A stretch of DNA of 64,000 nucleotides from Opitutaceae bacterium (GCA_027490995.1 JAIXWY010000011.1:620001-684000), one strand, 5' to 3'. Positions 52,711 through 62,705 are shown, numbered from the stretch's first letter. The notes: generated by a model from the sequence alone, not told the origin. Translations and numbers: made by a program.

Positions 52711-54401
52711 GGTAAGGGAGTCAGGCCGAAATTGCGGAACTGGATCGTCATCGCCGGCCCCTTGTGTAGCTGCAGGGCCAGCACGCCTTCGCTCGCGGCC
52801 GCACCCGGGTCGAGATCGGTGATCTCTGCCGTGATCACACCGTTCACGCGATGCACGAGGCGATTCCCGACCGCGGTGATCACGAGGTCGTTCCAGTCCT
52901 CAAGACGGAACGCCGCTGCCACCGCATCCGCGGGAGCCGTCGCCCCGAGTACTTCCGGCGCGAACTTACCTCCCGCTGGAGCCGGCGAAAGTCGGACCCG
53001 CTCGCCCGGCTTGGCAAGGATTCCCCTCCCGCGCTCTTCGTACAGCATGCCCACGTAGCGCCCACCCGCGTCCATATCCGCCTGATAGCCGCCGACGATG
53101 CCCTTCGCGGCGTCGAGCACGCGGCTGCGGTACTGCACGCCTGAATTCGCCGTGCGCTTCTCGTTCAGGTCACGGAAGCGGAACTGAAGTCGCAGCTCAA
53201 AGTTACGGACCACCCCACCCTTCCAGACCAGAAACGCGTTCTGCTCAATCGGCGCAGCGTCCGTCGTCCGACCCGTGATCGCGCCGTCCTCCACCGTCCA
53301 GAGTTTCGGGTCACCGTGCCAGCCGCTAAGGCTACGCCCGTCGAAGAGGCGCTGCGCCCCGGCGGGAACAACGCTGCCCAGGCGGTAGTCGTCCGGACGA
53401 AGTCCGACGCGGAAGGCGTTGAATCCGTAGTTGAGTGGGTGATACGGATCGACTGGCTCCACGTCCGCCGCGGGCGGTACGGTTTGTCCCGTAAGCCAGA
53501 GGACCGAGTTGACGACCAATCGGCGCAGGTCAGCGCTCCGCAAATCCGTCGCTGCCCCCATGGTCGTGCAGACGATTCGGTTCTCCACCCCGGTCGGGTG
53601 CCGGTAGACCCGGGTCCAAGCGATCGGCATCATCGGATCGTTCACCGGCTGGGACTGCTTGTCCGAAGCCCGTGGCTTCGAGCGGTCCGCCCCAGGCGAC
53701 TGGGGCGAGAGATCCCGCACCACCTGCCCACGCAGCAGCACGGTCGCATCGGCGGGCGGGTAAACTTCGTAGACATCGCTGTCACCGAAAACATCGACCA
53801 CGCCGCGGAGGACCGGATGCGCCGCCGCCGCCGGCTCGATCACGCCCCGCGTGGCCTCGCGCTTGTGCTCACCCCAGTGGGAGATCCAGGTCTCGCCGAG
53901 GACGCTTTTGCCAAAGCCGCCCGGGTAGCGTCCGCTCTTCTGGTTCCACGTCAGCTCGCTCCAACGGCTCGACGCAGGAAAATTGAAGGCGTGCGTGGAG
54001 GTGCGGAGCGCGACGATCGGCACACCACGCGCGAACGCCTTCATGAAACGTTCCATTTCGGCATCCGGCCACGCGCGGAAGCGCAGCGCCATCACCAGAA
54101 CGTCGGCGGAGTCGAGGGCCTCGGCACCCGCCAGCGACCGCACGTTATTGGGATTGATCACGCCGTCCGCATCGAGTGGGAACAACACGGTGCACTTGAA
54201 GCCGTGTCGCTGGCTGAGGATCTTCGCCAGCATCGGCAGAGCCTCCTCGCTACGGTACTCCTCATCACCCGCCAGCAGCACGACGTGGGCTCGGGGCGTC
54301 ACGCCCGCGGGCGGCGTGAGGACCAAAGAAGAGGGTGAGGCCAGCAGCGACAAGGAGGACGCGGCGAGCAGGACGAGGGGAAGGACCGATCGGAGTGACA
54401 T
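52707..54401 (-). CDS. Secreted ThuA-DUF1080 fusion (trehalose-utilisation-like and 3-keto-glycoside hydrolase-like)
   Basis: The ATG at 54401 gives 564 residues with a signal peptide of about 22. Residues 35-285 are a ThuA-like class I amidotransferase-fold domain (HVVLLAGDEEYRSEEALPMLAKIL). Residues 360-560 are a DUF1080 beta-jelly-roll with the opening FDGRSLSGWHGD and the segment RTANSGVQYRS. DUF1080 members have been linked to hydrolysis of 3-keto-glycosides. The gene overlaps the PVC heme gene by 4 bases. The start follows GCCTCCGCATTCCC. Tandem hairpins upstream separate it from the Gfo/Idh operon. Confidence 0.85.
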   Translation of the reverse strand: MSLRSVLPLVLLAASSLSLLASPSSLVLTPPAGVTPRAHVVLLAGDEEYRSEEALPMLAKILSQRHGFKCTVLFPLDADGVINPNNVRSLAGAEALDSADVLVMALRFRAWPDAEMERFMKAFARGVPIVALRTSTHAFNFPASSRWSELTWNQKSGRYPGGFGKSVLGETWISHWGEHKREATRGVIEPAAAAHPVLRGVVDVFGDSDVYEVYPPADATVLLRGQVVRDLSPQSPGADRSKPRASDKQSQPVNDPMMPIAWTRVYRHPTGVENRIVCTTMGAATDLRSADLRRLVVNSVLWLTGQTVPPAADVEPVDPYHPLNYGFNAFRVGLRPDDYRLGSVVPAGAQRLFDGRSLSGWHGDPKLWTVEDGAITGRTTDAAPIEQNAFLVWKGGVVRNFELRLQFRFRDLNEKRTANSGVQYRSRVLDAAKGIVGGYQADMDAGGRYVGMLYEERGRGILAKPGERVRLSPAPAGGKFAPEVLGATAPADAVAAAFRLEDWNDLVITAVGNRLVHRVNGVITAEITDLDPGAAASEGVLALQLHKGPAMTIQFRNFGLTPLP

Positions 54402-54431
54402 GGGAATGCGGAGGCAAAAGCTCATTGGACA

Positions 54432-54466
54432 AATGCCCGCCGCCGAAGAACCGGCGGGCGGGCATT
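54432..54466 (-). terminator. Second hairpin of tandem terminator region
   Basis: A 14-bp GC-rich stem with one bulged G (54456) and a 6-base loop, followed on the minus strand by a weak TTTGTCC tract. It lies 45 bases past the Gfo/Idh stop, after another strong hairpin, and 31 bases before the ThuA-DUF1080 start. It would end transcripts of the sugar operon or shield their 3' end. Confidence 0.5.
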
Positions 54467-54479
54467 CAGGAAAGAACGC

Positions 54480-54501
54480 GGGCCCGGATCGCTCCGGGCC
54501 C
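54480..54501 (-). terminator. First hairpin of tandem terminator region after Gfo/Idh operon
   Basis: A perfect 9-bp stem GGGCCCGGA/TCCGGGCCC with a 4-base loop starts 9 bases after the Gfo/Idh stop. On the minus strand it is followed by GCGTTCTTTCC, a modest T-rich tract. This is a plausible intrinsic terminator of the cupin-TIM-Gfo operon. Confidence 0.6.
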
Positions 54502-54510
54502 ATGGTTAAC

Positions 54511-55656
54511 TCAGGACTTCGGGGACTTGACCTTGACCCAACGGCCGGAGTTGGCCGAGGACAGCACCGCGTCCGTCACGAGATCGGTCGCGAGGCCATC
54601 GCGGAAGGTCGGCGCGGCCGGCTTCCCGTCCTCGACGCCGCGGAGGAAGTCGGCGACCTGATGGACAAACGAATGCTCGTAGCCGATCTGCAGGCCCGGC
54701 ACCCACCAGTTCTTCATGTACGGCTGGTCGCCGTCGCTGACGTGGATGGAGCGCCAGCCGCGCACGATGCCTGGATCGCGATAGTCGAAAAACTGCAGGC
54801 GGTGCAGATCGTGCAAATCCCAGAAGATGGACCCGTGCTCGCCGTTGATTTCGAAGGTGTAGAGCGCCTTGTGGCCGCGGGCGTAGCGGGTGGCCTCGAA
54901 GGTCGCGAGCGATCCGTTGCTGAAGCGCGCGAGGAACGCGCTGGCGTCGTCGATCAGCACCTTCGACACTTTGCCGGTGGCGGCGTGCTTGCGCTGTTTC
55001 ACGAACGTTTCGGTCATAGCCGATACCGTGTCGATGGAGCCGTTGAGCCACAGCGCGGTGTCGATGCAGTGCGCGAGCAGGTCGCCCGTCACGCCGCTGC
55101 CCGCGATGGAGGCGTCGAGACGCCACGTGCCCGGGCCGCCCTGCGGCACCTCGGCGGAGATCGTCCAATCTTGGAGAAACTTCGCGCGATAGTGGAAAAT
55201 CTTCCCCAGACGCCCCTCGTCGATCAGATGCTTGGCGAGGGTCACCGCCGGGATGCGACGGTAATTGTACCACACCATGTTCGGCACCTTGGCCTTCTCG
55301 ATGGCTTTGACCATCTGCGCGCCCTCGGCAGGATTCATCGCGAGAGGCTTTTCGCAGAGGATCATCTTGCCGGCCTTGGCGGCGGCGATCGCGATCTCGG
55401 CGTGGACGTTGTTCGGCGCCGCGATGTCGATCAGGTCGATATCGGGCCGCGCGATCAGCTTGCGCCAATCGGTCTCCACCGACTCATAGCCCCAGGTCTC
55501 CGCGAATGCCTTGGTCTTGGCGGCGTCGCGACCGCAAGCGGCCTTGAGGACGGGCTGGAGTTCGCCCGGGAAAAAATTGCGCACCTTGCGGAACGCATTC
55601 GAGTGGGCCCGGCCCATGAAGCCGTAGCCGATCATGCCAACATTGAGGGTCTTCAT
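54511..55656 (-). CDS. Gfo/Idh/MocA-family oxidoreductase
   Basis: These enzymes oxidise or reduce sugars, inositols and related polyols with NAD(P). The Rossmann motif [15 protein letters not shown] is at the N terminus and the family [10 protein letters not shown] motif carrying the catalytic Lys is near residue 100. [23 protein letters not shown] and the [14 protein letters not shown] segment of the C-terminal domain follow. The 381-residue length is normal. It is the last gene of an operon with a TIM-barrel isomerase-like gene and a cupin, a combination that fits modified-sugar or inositol breakdown. Confidence 0.92.
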   Translation of the reverse strand: MKTLNVGMIGYGFMGRAHSNAFRKVRNFFPGELQPVLKAACGRDAAKTKAFAETWGYESVETDWRKLIARPDIDLIDIAAPNNVHAEIAIAAAKAGKMILCEKPLAMNPAEGAQMVKAIEKAKVPNMVWYNYRRIPAVTLAKHLIDEGRLGKIFHYRAKFLQDWTISAEVPQGGPGTWRLDASIAGSGVTGDLLAHCIDTALWLNGSIDTVSAMTETFVKQRKHAATGKVSKVLIDDASAFLARFSNGSLATFEATRYARGHKALYTFEINGEHGSIFWDLHDLHRLQFFDYRDPGIVRGWRSIHVSDGDQPYMKNWWVPGLQIGYEHSFVHQVADFLRGVEDGKPAAPTFRDGLATDLVTDAVLSSANSGRWVKVKSPKS

Positions 55657-55684
55657 AGAGAGAACGCGCGGAGCGCTTGGATGA

Positions 55685-56728
55685 TTACTCCTTCTGGTAC
55701 CAGCCGTGGTTTTCGCGCACCTGGATCATCGCGGCGAGAATGTCGTTCCACGTCTGCTGCTTCAACATGACCTCGTTCGGGAACATGCAGCCATCCCAGC
55801 AGATGTGCTTAATCTTCTTCGTGACCTTGCCCTGGCCGTCGCGCAGCCAGTACCCGGAGTCGCGCGCAATGTTGAGCTTGCCGCGCGGATCCGTCGCCAC
55901 GCAGTGGCGGCCGGTCTTCTCATGCTCGCCCGAGCCGTGCACGGTGCCATCGTTCTGGGCAACGTGGAAGTCGATCGTCCACGGGCGCAGGGCGGCCGTG
56001 AGCTTCTTCATCGCGGCGTGGAATGCCTCAGGCTCCCAGTGGTACTGCTTCGGCACGATGCGATGCTGCTCCGCATTCTCTCCGAGCGTGTAGAGCAAGG
56101 TGTGGGACATGTCGGCCTGGAACCCGACGACCTTCGGCATGGCAACCTCCTCAAGCAGGTTCACCATGTGCTTCCAAGAGTGCATGCCACCCCAGCAGAT
56201 CTCGCCCTCGGCGGCGAGGCGCTCGCCTTCGCCTTTGGCAATCTTACCCGCCTCGCGGAATGTCTGCGCGATGAGCTTGGTGTTGGCCTTGGGATTGACA
56301 TCCCAGTCCTTCACGGAGGCCGCGCTGTCGATGCGGACGATTCCGTAGGGGCGAACGCCGAGCTCGCGGAGCCGCGCGGCAATGCGGATTGCCTTGCGGA
56401 CGAGCGTCACCCAGTTCGCGCGTTTCGTCGCGTCGCCCATCGCCGAGGCGTCAAACCACACCGGCGCCACGACGGAGCCGACCGTGAAGCCGCGCCGACG
56501 AATCTTATCGGCCAGCGCTTTGATCCCGTCGTCCGAGATGTCGATGTCCGTGTGGGGATTGTAAAGGAACAGATCGACCCCGTCGAACTTCACGCCGTCG
56601 ACCTCCGCCTTTGCGGTGAGGTCGAGCATGGTGTCGAGCGCAATGAACGGTTCTGCGCCCGGCGAGCCCTTGCCGACGAGACCGGGCCACATGGCGTTGT
56701 GCAGTTTAGGGAAGTTATTCTGAGGCAT
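55685..56728 (-). CDS. Sugar phosphate isomerase/epimerase-like TIM-barrel protein
   Basis: The 347-residue protein has the alternating pattern of a xylose-isomerase-like TIM barrel. [11 protein letters not shown] near residue 49, [10 protein letters not shown] near 205, YHWEPEAF near 228 and DFHVAQNDG near 253 supply acidic and histidine residues for a divalent metal. Members isomerise or epimerise sugars, inosose or keto-sugars. It lies 28 bases before the Gfo/Idh gene and 44 bases after the cupin gene, so the three act together. The exact substrate is unknown. Confidence 0.8.
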   Translation of the reverse strand: MPQNNFPKLHNAMWPGLVGKGSPGAEPFIALDTMLDLTAKAEVDGVKFDGVDLFLYNPHTDIDISDDGIKALADKIRRRGFTVGSVVAPVWFDASAMGDATKRANWVTLVRKAIRIAARLRELGVRPYGIVRIDSAASVKDWDVNPKANTKLIAQTFREAGKIAKGEGERLAAEGEICWGGMHSWKHMVNLLEEVAMPKVVGFQADMSHTLLYTLGENAEQHRIVPKQYHWEPEAFHAAMKKLTAALRPWTIDFHVAQNDGTVHGSGEHEKTGRHCVATDPRGKLNIARDSGYWLRDGQGKVTKKIKHICWDGCMFPNEVMLKQQTWNDILAAMIQVRENHGWYQKE

Positions 56729-56772
56729 GGGTAATCGGGGTTGAAAAGTAAGGCCGGACCGCAGCGGGTCGT

Positions 56773-58038
56773 TTAGAAGGTATTGCGGCGGTACGCGCCC
56801 ATCGCCGGCGCATCGGGATTCACCTCGGGGCCGAAGTACCGCAGCATGACGAGCGGCTCTACGGTGCTGGTGTTCTCGAACGTGACGCCCGCCTTCGCGG
56901 CCGCCTCGGTGCAGAACACCTCATCCTCGGTCATTTCGTGGAAGCGGATCAGCTTCGGGCAGTCCAGCGCGAGGCGGTTCATCCGCCCCTTGCCCTGTAC
57001 CGTGATCAAGCCGTAGGCGCCATTGTCCTTGATCGTGCACTTCGCGCCGGGCTCGATCGTGAGCTCCTTGGCGGTGAAGAGCTGAGCGCCCTTGACGCGG
57101 CCGTAAACAATCCAGCGGTCCACGTAGCCCTCGCTGCGGGTATCCGCGACGGGCACAGGCTCGAGGTAGTGATTGTCCTTGAAATTGGGGTCTAGGTTTT
57201 CCTCCCAGTCGAGCTGATCGACGATGAAGTCGAGATCCTGGTGCCGCTCCTTGGGAACGTCCTTCACCAGCAGGGACCACGGCACTTCCCGGCCCTCGAC
57301 GAGGGACTGGTACATACCGAACACGTCGGAGCCCCACTGCGGCTCGTAGGTGCAGAGCGAGCCCGGGGCGTGGAGCACGCAGGGCGGGATGAGCCAGCCT
57401 GTGCCGGGCTTCAGCCGGTACGCACGGGAAAGATCGAGGATGCCGTTGTCGCCGCGGTTCCAATTCTCCAGCGCCTTACGCACCTGAGCGCGGGTCGTGC
57501 CGGGCTCCAAGCCCATGAAGGTATACGGGAAGTTGTTGCCGACATTATTGTGCTGCGGCGGGAAGTAGTAAGACTCCGGCTTGCCCTCCTGCCCGACCAG
57601 CGCGGCCTGCGCCTGCGACTGGTGCATGTGGTGCGGAATCGGACCCATGTTGTCGAAGAATTTCGAATACACCGGCCACTTGCGATACTTGTTCCAAATT
57701 GAGTCGCCAATCAGGCCCGCGCCACACTCGGCCACCGCATCCTGAAGGGTGAAGCGGCTGTCGCCGGCCACGACGTAGCTCAGGCCCTCGTCCGGCGTCC
57801 GGTTCTCGTTCGCCGCCGGGGTCGTCGAGGCGAACCAGCGCTCGTCGATACCGCCGCGGTTCAGGCCGAAGGCGTAGAGATCATCCGGGTGCAGCTTGAG
57901 CCGCTTGCCCGGCTGAAGGAAGGAACGCGGCACCCAGCAGGGCGCGAGGCGAAGCAGGCCACCGCTGTCGGCCAGAGCGGCCTCGACGAGCGAGCGGACG
58001 TTGGAACGAACGGTCTTCAGGGACGTGACGGAACGCAT
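56773..58038 (-). CDS. Cupin protein resembling class I mannose-6-phosphate isomerases
   Basis: The 421-residue protein begins [17 protein letters not shown] when started at 58038; an extension to 58062 is possible. It contains a metal-site-like PHHMHQS segment near residue 144, [10 protein letters not shown] near 226, and a C-terminal cupin half ([21 protein letters not shown]). The layout of two barrels resembles mannose-6-phosphate isomerase-type cupins, though the sequence is distant. As first gene of the sugar operon it may interconvert a keto- and an aldo-sugar. The leader reads CACCTGACTTTCCC before the ATG. Confidence 0.7.
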   Translation of the reverse strand: MRSVTSLKTVRSNVRSLVEAALADSGGLLRLAPCWVPRSFLQPGKRLKLHPDDLYAFGLNRGGIDERWFASTTPAANENRTPDEGLSYVVAGDSRFTLQDAVAECGAGLIGDSIWNKYRKWPVYSKFFDNMGPIPHHMHQSQAQAALVGQEGKPESYYFPPQHNNVGNNFPYTFMGLEPGTTRAQVRKALENWNRGDNGILDLSRAYRLKPGTGWLIPPCVLHAPGSLCTYEPQWGSDVFGMYQSLVEGREVPWSLLVKDVPKERHQDLDFIVDQLDWEENLDPNFKDNHYLEPVPVADTRSEGYVDRWIVYGRVKGAQLFTAKELTIEPGAKCTIKDNGAYGLITVQGKGRMNRLALDCPKLIRFHEMTEDEVFCTEAAAKAGVTFENTSTVEPLVMLRYFGPEVNPDAPAMGAYRRNTF

Positions 58039-58219
58039 GGGAAAGTCAGGTGAGAGCCGCACCGCGCAGGGTGGTCTTGGAGCGCGGGAACATGAGGGTA
58101 ACGAGGAAAGGCGCCAGAGGCATGGGGTACGCCAGAGAAACGACCCGACAAGCCTACTCGATGAGAGCGCGCTTGGCTAGAATCGTGACGGCATTTTTTG
58201 GGAGAAAAACGGCAGTCCG

Positions 58220-58945
58220 TCAACCGACGTGCCGCTCGCGATAACTGCGGGGGGTCTCCCCGCGCAGCCGCCGGAACTCCCGATTGAAGTGACTCTGATC
58301 CGCAAAGCCAAAGTCCGTCGCAATTTCCGCCAAGCTTTTGCGAGTTCGGACCAAGGCCTGGCAGGACATGCGGACGCGCAACTGCCGCACGAACTGCTGC
58401 GGCGTGCAACGATAGCTGGCGAGGAACTGCCGCTCGAAGGCGCGAAGCGACAGACCGCAGACCTGCGCCAGTCGCAGGTTTGAAAGCGGCCGTCCCACTT
58501 CCTCGGAAATGAGCCGCAGCGCCTGGCTGAGGGGCTGTCCGGGGGTGGCCTTGGCAGCGTCTCCCGTCGGGCGCGTGATGCCGGCAGTACCGACCACGGT
58601 GCCGTCCGCGGAATGCAGCGGGATCTTGGTGGTCGAACACCAGCGGGAGGTGTGATCGTAGCGGCCAATGAGTTCGACCCGTCCCACGATCGACTCGCCG
58701 GCAAGCACGCGCTCGTCATCGACCCGGTAGAGCTCGGCCAGATGGGGCGCACACAGATCGTAGTCCGTGCGACCCACCACCTCCTCACGTCGCTCCAGCC
58801 CGAAGTTCAGCAAAAAGGAACGGTTCACCCACTGGTAGTGCCCGTCGACATCCTTGATCCACAGCGGAACATCCTCCAGGGCATCGCAGAGAATCAGTAC
58901 TTCCGAGGCAGCCACACCGATGCGGCGCAGGGACTCGTGAAGCAT
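58220..58945 (-). CDS. AraC-family transcriptional regulator with N-terminal PAS domain
   Basis: The ATG at 58945 gives 241 residues. Residues 8-115 are a PAS-type sensor (VPLWIKDVDGHYQWVNRSFLLNFGL, then GRTDYDLC). Residues 140-240 are the double helix-turn-helix of the AraC family (FERQFLASYRCTPQQFVRQLRV and IATDFGFADQSHFNREFRRLRGETP). It is 181 bases upstream of the cupin operon on the same strand and divergent from the large PVC heme gene, so both are candidate targets. The start follows GCCGTCCTCCCGC. A frame extension upstream overlaps the divergent gene and is rejected. Confidence 0.85.
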   Translation of the reverse strand: MLHESLRRIGVAASEVLILCDALEDVPLWIKDVDGHYQWVNRSFLLNFGLERREEVVGRTDYDLCAPHLAELYRVDDERVLAGESIVGRVELIGRYDHTSRWCSTTKIPLHSADGTVVGTAGITRPTGDAAKATPGQPLSQALRLISEEVGRPLSNLRLAQVCGLSLRAFERQFLASYRCTPQQFVRQLRVRMSCQALVRTRKSLAEIATDFGFADQSHFNREFRRLRGETPRSYRERHVG

Positions 58946-59067
58946 GCGGGAGGACGGCACGGCGGAAACCAAGACTGTACTCCACCCCACGCGGTGCCGG
59001 CAAGCGTTTCGCGGACGCCGGGCTCGCCGCTTGCCAGCCTCACTGAAAACCCCAGCCTCGCGTCTGC

Positions 59068-62000
59068 ATGCGTCGCGACCTGACTCACCGGATCCGCCTT
59101 CTCTTCCACCTCGGCCTGCTCGGCGCACTCGGCGTCGGAACCGCATGCCTGGCGAGCGCTGCTGAGCCGACGGCCCGCGGGCGCCTCAGCCTGAAGCCAG
59201 CCGACCGCAGCCCTACGCCCGTGGTGGCCGAGGCCTCTGACGATGCGCGCTCGGCCATGCAGCGATTCCGGCTCCCCGCGGCCTTCTCGATTTCACTCTA
59301 CGCGGCGGAGCCTCTGCTCGCCAACCCGGTCGCCTTCACGTTCGACCGCGATGGCACAGCTTACGTCGCGGAGACTTACCGCTATCGCTCCAGCGTGCTC
59401 GATATCCGCGACTACATGTCGATGCTGGAGGAGGACCTCGCCTGTCGCTCCACGGAGGATCGCCGCGCTCTCATCCTGCGGGTCTTCGGAACCGAGGGTC
59501 ACGCCGAACTCGCAAAGGAATCGGAAATCGTCCGACGGATCGTCGACCGGGACGGCGATGGCGTCGCCGACGGATCCAGCATCTTCGCCGATGGGTTCAA
59601 CGATGCACTCGACGGCATCGCCTCGGGCGTTCTCGCCCGCGATGGCCGGGTCTGGTTCACGAATATGCCGCACCTGTGGCTCCTCGACCCGGCCGACACC
59701 GCCGGGCGCTCGCGTGGCCGCACCTCGCTGAGCGAGGGCTACGGCGTGCGCTTCGGTTTCACCGGACACGACTCACACGGGCTCATCCTCGGGCCCGACG
59801 GCAAGGTCTACTTCTCCTTCGGCGACCGCGGCGCGCGCGTGCGCACTAAGGAAGGATCCGTGATCGACGTTCCCGACTCCGGTGCGGTGCTTCGCTGCAA
59901 TCTCGACGGCACCGAGCTCGAACTGGTCCACACCGGACTGCGCAACCCGCAGGAACTAGCGTTCGACGACTACGGCAATCTCTTCACTGGGGACAACGAC
60001 TGCGACCAAGGCGACATCGAGCGCTGGGTCCACGTCGTTGAGGGCGCCGACAGCGGCTGGCGCGTGGGATACCAACATGCGCCGCTCGGCAAGGCCGGCC
60101 CGTGGAACTTGGAGCACCTCTGGCTGCCACGCTTCGATGGCCAGCCGGCGTACATCCTGCCGCCCGTCGCCAACACCCCGGACGGTCCGTCAGGACTCGT
60201 CCACTACCCAGGCACGGGACTGCCCGACTCCTACCGCGGCTCGTTCTTCATGTGCCATTTCCGCGGCTCCTTCACCAACAGCGCGATCTACCGTTACCAA
60301 CTCGCCCCCGAGGGCGCTTCATTCCGACTCACGCTTCAGGAAAACTTTCTCTCCGGCACGCTGCCGACCGACGTCGACTTCGGCCCCGATGGGCGGCTCT
60401 ACTTCTCGGATTGGAGCCAGGGCTGGCCCAAGTCGAGCCGCGGCCGACTCTACGCCCTCACACACGCGCAAGCCGTCGGAGACACGCTCGTTGCCGAGAC
60501 ACGCCAACTATTCGCGGCCGGTTTCGAGCGTCGCGCCACAGCGGAACTCATCGCACTGCTCGGACACGCCAATCAGCGCGTGCGCCTCGAAGCGCAGTTT
60601 GCGCTGGCCGCACGGGGTGGCGACGTCGCGGGCGCATTGGAGGAGGCAGCCGTCCAGGGCAGCACCACTCTCGCACGCATCCACGCGCTCTGGGCCATTG
60701 GTCAGGTCGCTCGCCAGCAGGCTACGTTGGCACGCGGACTCGTGCGCTTTCTTGACGACCCCGATGCTGAGGTCCGCGCGCAAGCTGCAAAGCTCGTGGG
60801 CGACCTCCGGGTGAGCGAAGCCGGGGATGCCCTGCTGGCGAGACTCCGGGATAGCTCGGCCCGGGTGACTTTCTTCGCGGCGCAGAGCCTGGGGAAGCTC
60901 GGCCGCGCGGATGCGACCGAGGCTCTACTCGACTGCGCCCGGACGAACGGCGATCGTGATCTTACGCTGCGGCACGCGTTGGTCATGGGCCTCGTCGGGG
61001 GACGCAATCTCGACGCCCTCCACGCCGCCGTGCGAGACCCGTCGACCAGTGTGCGTCTCGCGACGCTGCTCGCACTCCGGCGCCTCGGTGATCCGGCGAT
61101 CGCGAGGTTCCTCGATGACACCGACCCATTTCTGATCGCCGAGGCGGCGCGGGCGATCAACGACGCGCCGATCGACGCGGCGCAGGGTGCCTTGGCGGCG
61201 TTGATCACGCGCTCGGACTTTGGGGAGGATCGTCTCCTCGCACTCCGAGTGCTCAACGCCAACGCCCGCGCGGGAACGTCCGCGCACGCGGTCGCACTTG
61301 CGGAGGTCGCCGCCAACGCACGCCTGCCGGAGGCGCTTCGTGCCGAGGCGCTGCAGCACCTCGGCACATGGGCCGAGCCCGCCGCCCTGGATCGCATCGT
61401 CGGCGTGTTCCGGCCGCTCGCGACCCGCGACGGCGCGCCGGCCGCCGCGGCGCTCGCGACCCGGATCGACGGGCTCCTCGCGGATTCGTCAGAGGCGGTC
61501 GTACTTGCAACCTTCAAGGCCGTGCGGTCCCTCGGCATCACGTCCGCCAGCGAAACAATGATCGCCACGGCGCTGCGCCCAGCGGCCTCCGCCATCATCC
61601 GGATTGCCGCGCTCGAGGCGGTCGTCGCCGCCGGCCACCCACGACGCGCCGAGGTCATCCGTGCCGCCGGCCTCGCCGACTCACCTGACGTGAGAGCCGC
61701 CGCCCAAACTCACTTTGGTCACCTTCCTCCGGAGGAAGCCTTCCCGCTCCTCGTCCACGCCCTCCGGCAAGGTAAGACCGTCGAACGTCAGAGCGCGATC
61801 GCCGCGCTGGGGGCACTCGGCACCACTGAGGCGGACGCGCTGCTGAGCGAGGGCCTGCGCTCGATGGACACCAACCCGGTCTACGCCCCGCTGCAGGCCG
61901 AGTTGCTCAACGCCGCGGAAACGCGGCGCAGCCCAGCATTGCAATCGCTGCTCGAAGCGCGCGAGGCCCGGCTGGCCATGGCGCCCGCGGCCCAGCGCTA

Positions 62001-62472
62001 CGGATTCGCCCTGCAGGGAGGTAACCTCGTCCGCGGCCGCAAACTCTTCAACGAACACCCCGTCCTTGCCTGCGTGCGCTGCCACATGGTCGGCGGGGAA
62101 GGCGGCGCTGCGGGGCCCGCCATGGATGGCATCGGGCGTACCCATACGCGGGAGTATCTCCTCGAAGCGATCGTGGCCCCGAATGCCACCATCGCCCCCG
62201 GATACGACGCCGTCTTCCTCACCCGTCGCGACGGATCCACCGTCATGGGCAGCGTCGCGGCCGAGGACGACACGTCACTCACCCTACGTCCCGCATCCGG
62301 CGAAGCCCCGGTCCGCGTGCTGCGCAGTGACATTGTCAAGCGGGAGACAGCCCCTTCAAGCATGCCGGAGATTTTCGGCACGGTACTTACCCGCACCGAA
62401 CTACGCGATCTCGTGGAATTTCTCGCTTCGCTGACCACCCTGCCCTCGCGAGCGGAGAGCGGGGGCCATTGA
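59068..62472 (+). CDS. Large PVC-type heme-binding protein: sorbosone-dehydrogenase-like propeller, HEAT repeats, CxxCH
   Basis: The 1134-residue secreted protein has a signal peptide ending near residue 31 (ASAAEP). A membrane-bound-dehydrogenase type propeller follows (about 70-475; VAFTFDRDGTAYVAETYRY and GLRNPQELAFDDYGNLFTGDNDCD). A long run of HEAT-like helices covers about 480-965, and the C-terminal cytochrome domain has CVRCH at C1002-H1006 followed by GPAMDGIGRTHT. It is the larger counterpart of the protein at 52710. The divergent PAS-AraC gene, 122 bases away, may regulate it. Sugar or sugar-acid oxidation at the envelope is the likely role. Confidence 0.88.
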   Translation: MRRDLTHRIRLLFHLGLLGALGVGTACLASAAEPTARGRLSLKPADRSPTPVVAEASDDARSAMQRFRLPAAFSISLYAAEPLLANPVAFTFDRDGTAYVAETYRYRSSVLDIRDYMSMLEEDLACRSTEDRRALILRVFGTEGHAELAKESEIVRRIVDRDGDGVADGSSIFADGFNDALDGIASGVLARDGRVWFTNMPHLWLLDPADTAGRSRGRTSLSEGYGVRFGFTGHDSHGLILGPDGKVYFSFGDRGARVRTKEGSVIDVPDSGAVLRCNLDGTELELVHTGLRNPQELAFDDYGNLFTGDNDCDQGDIERWVHVVEGADSGWRVGYQHAPLGKAGPWNLEHLWLPRFDGQPAYILPPVANTPDGPSGLVHYPGTGLPDSYRGSFFMCHFRGSFTNSAIYRYQLAPEGASFRLTLQENFLSGTLPTDVDFGPDGRLYFSDWSQGWPKSSRGRLYALTHAQAVGDTLVAETRQLFAAGFERRATAELIALLGHANQRVRLEAQFALAARGGDVAGALEEAAVQGSTTLARIHALWAIGQVARQQATLARGLVRFLDDPDAEVRAQAAKLVGDLRVSEAGDALLARLRDSSARVTFFAAQSLGKLGRADATEALLDCARTNGDRDLTLRHALVMGLVGGRNLDALHAAVRDPSTSVRLATLLALRRLGDPAIARFLDDTDPFLIAEAARAINDAPIDAAQGALAALITRSDFGEDRLLALRVLNANARAGTSAHAVALAEVAANARLPEALRAEALQHLGTWAEPAALDRIVGVFRPLATRDGAPAAAALATRIDGLLADSSEAVVLATFKAVRSLGITSASETMIATALRPAASAIIRIAALEAVVAAGHPRRAEVIRAAGLADSPDVRAAAQTHFGHLPPEEAFPLLVHALRQGKTVERQSAIAALGALGTTEADALLSEGLRSMDTNPVYAPLQAELLNAAETRRSPALQSLLEAREARLAMAPAAQRYGFALQGGNLVRGRKLFNEHPVLACVRCHMVGGEGGAAGPAMDGIGRTHTREYLLEAIVAPNATIAPGYDAVFLTRRDGSTVMGSVAAEDDTSLTLRPASGEAPVRVLRSDIVKRETAPSSMPEIFGTVLTRTELRDLVEFLASLTTLPSRAESGGH

Positions 62473-62705
62473 AGCAACACGGGAAGCCGGAGCGTGCGAG
62501 CGGCGTTCAGCGGACCTCCAGATATCGCCACCAAACGGACCGCGCCCAAGCTCCCGGATTCGTTCCATTCCGATCCCGGCGGCGGCGAGGCTCGGTCGTT
62601 TTTTGATCTAGCTCGATTCAGGGCTTTGAACGCAATCGACGGAAGTCGGTCGTGCATACCGCATGCCCGTACAGCCACCGTCCATCAGTTCCCGCCGCAC
62701 GGACA

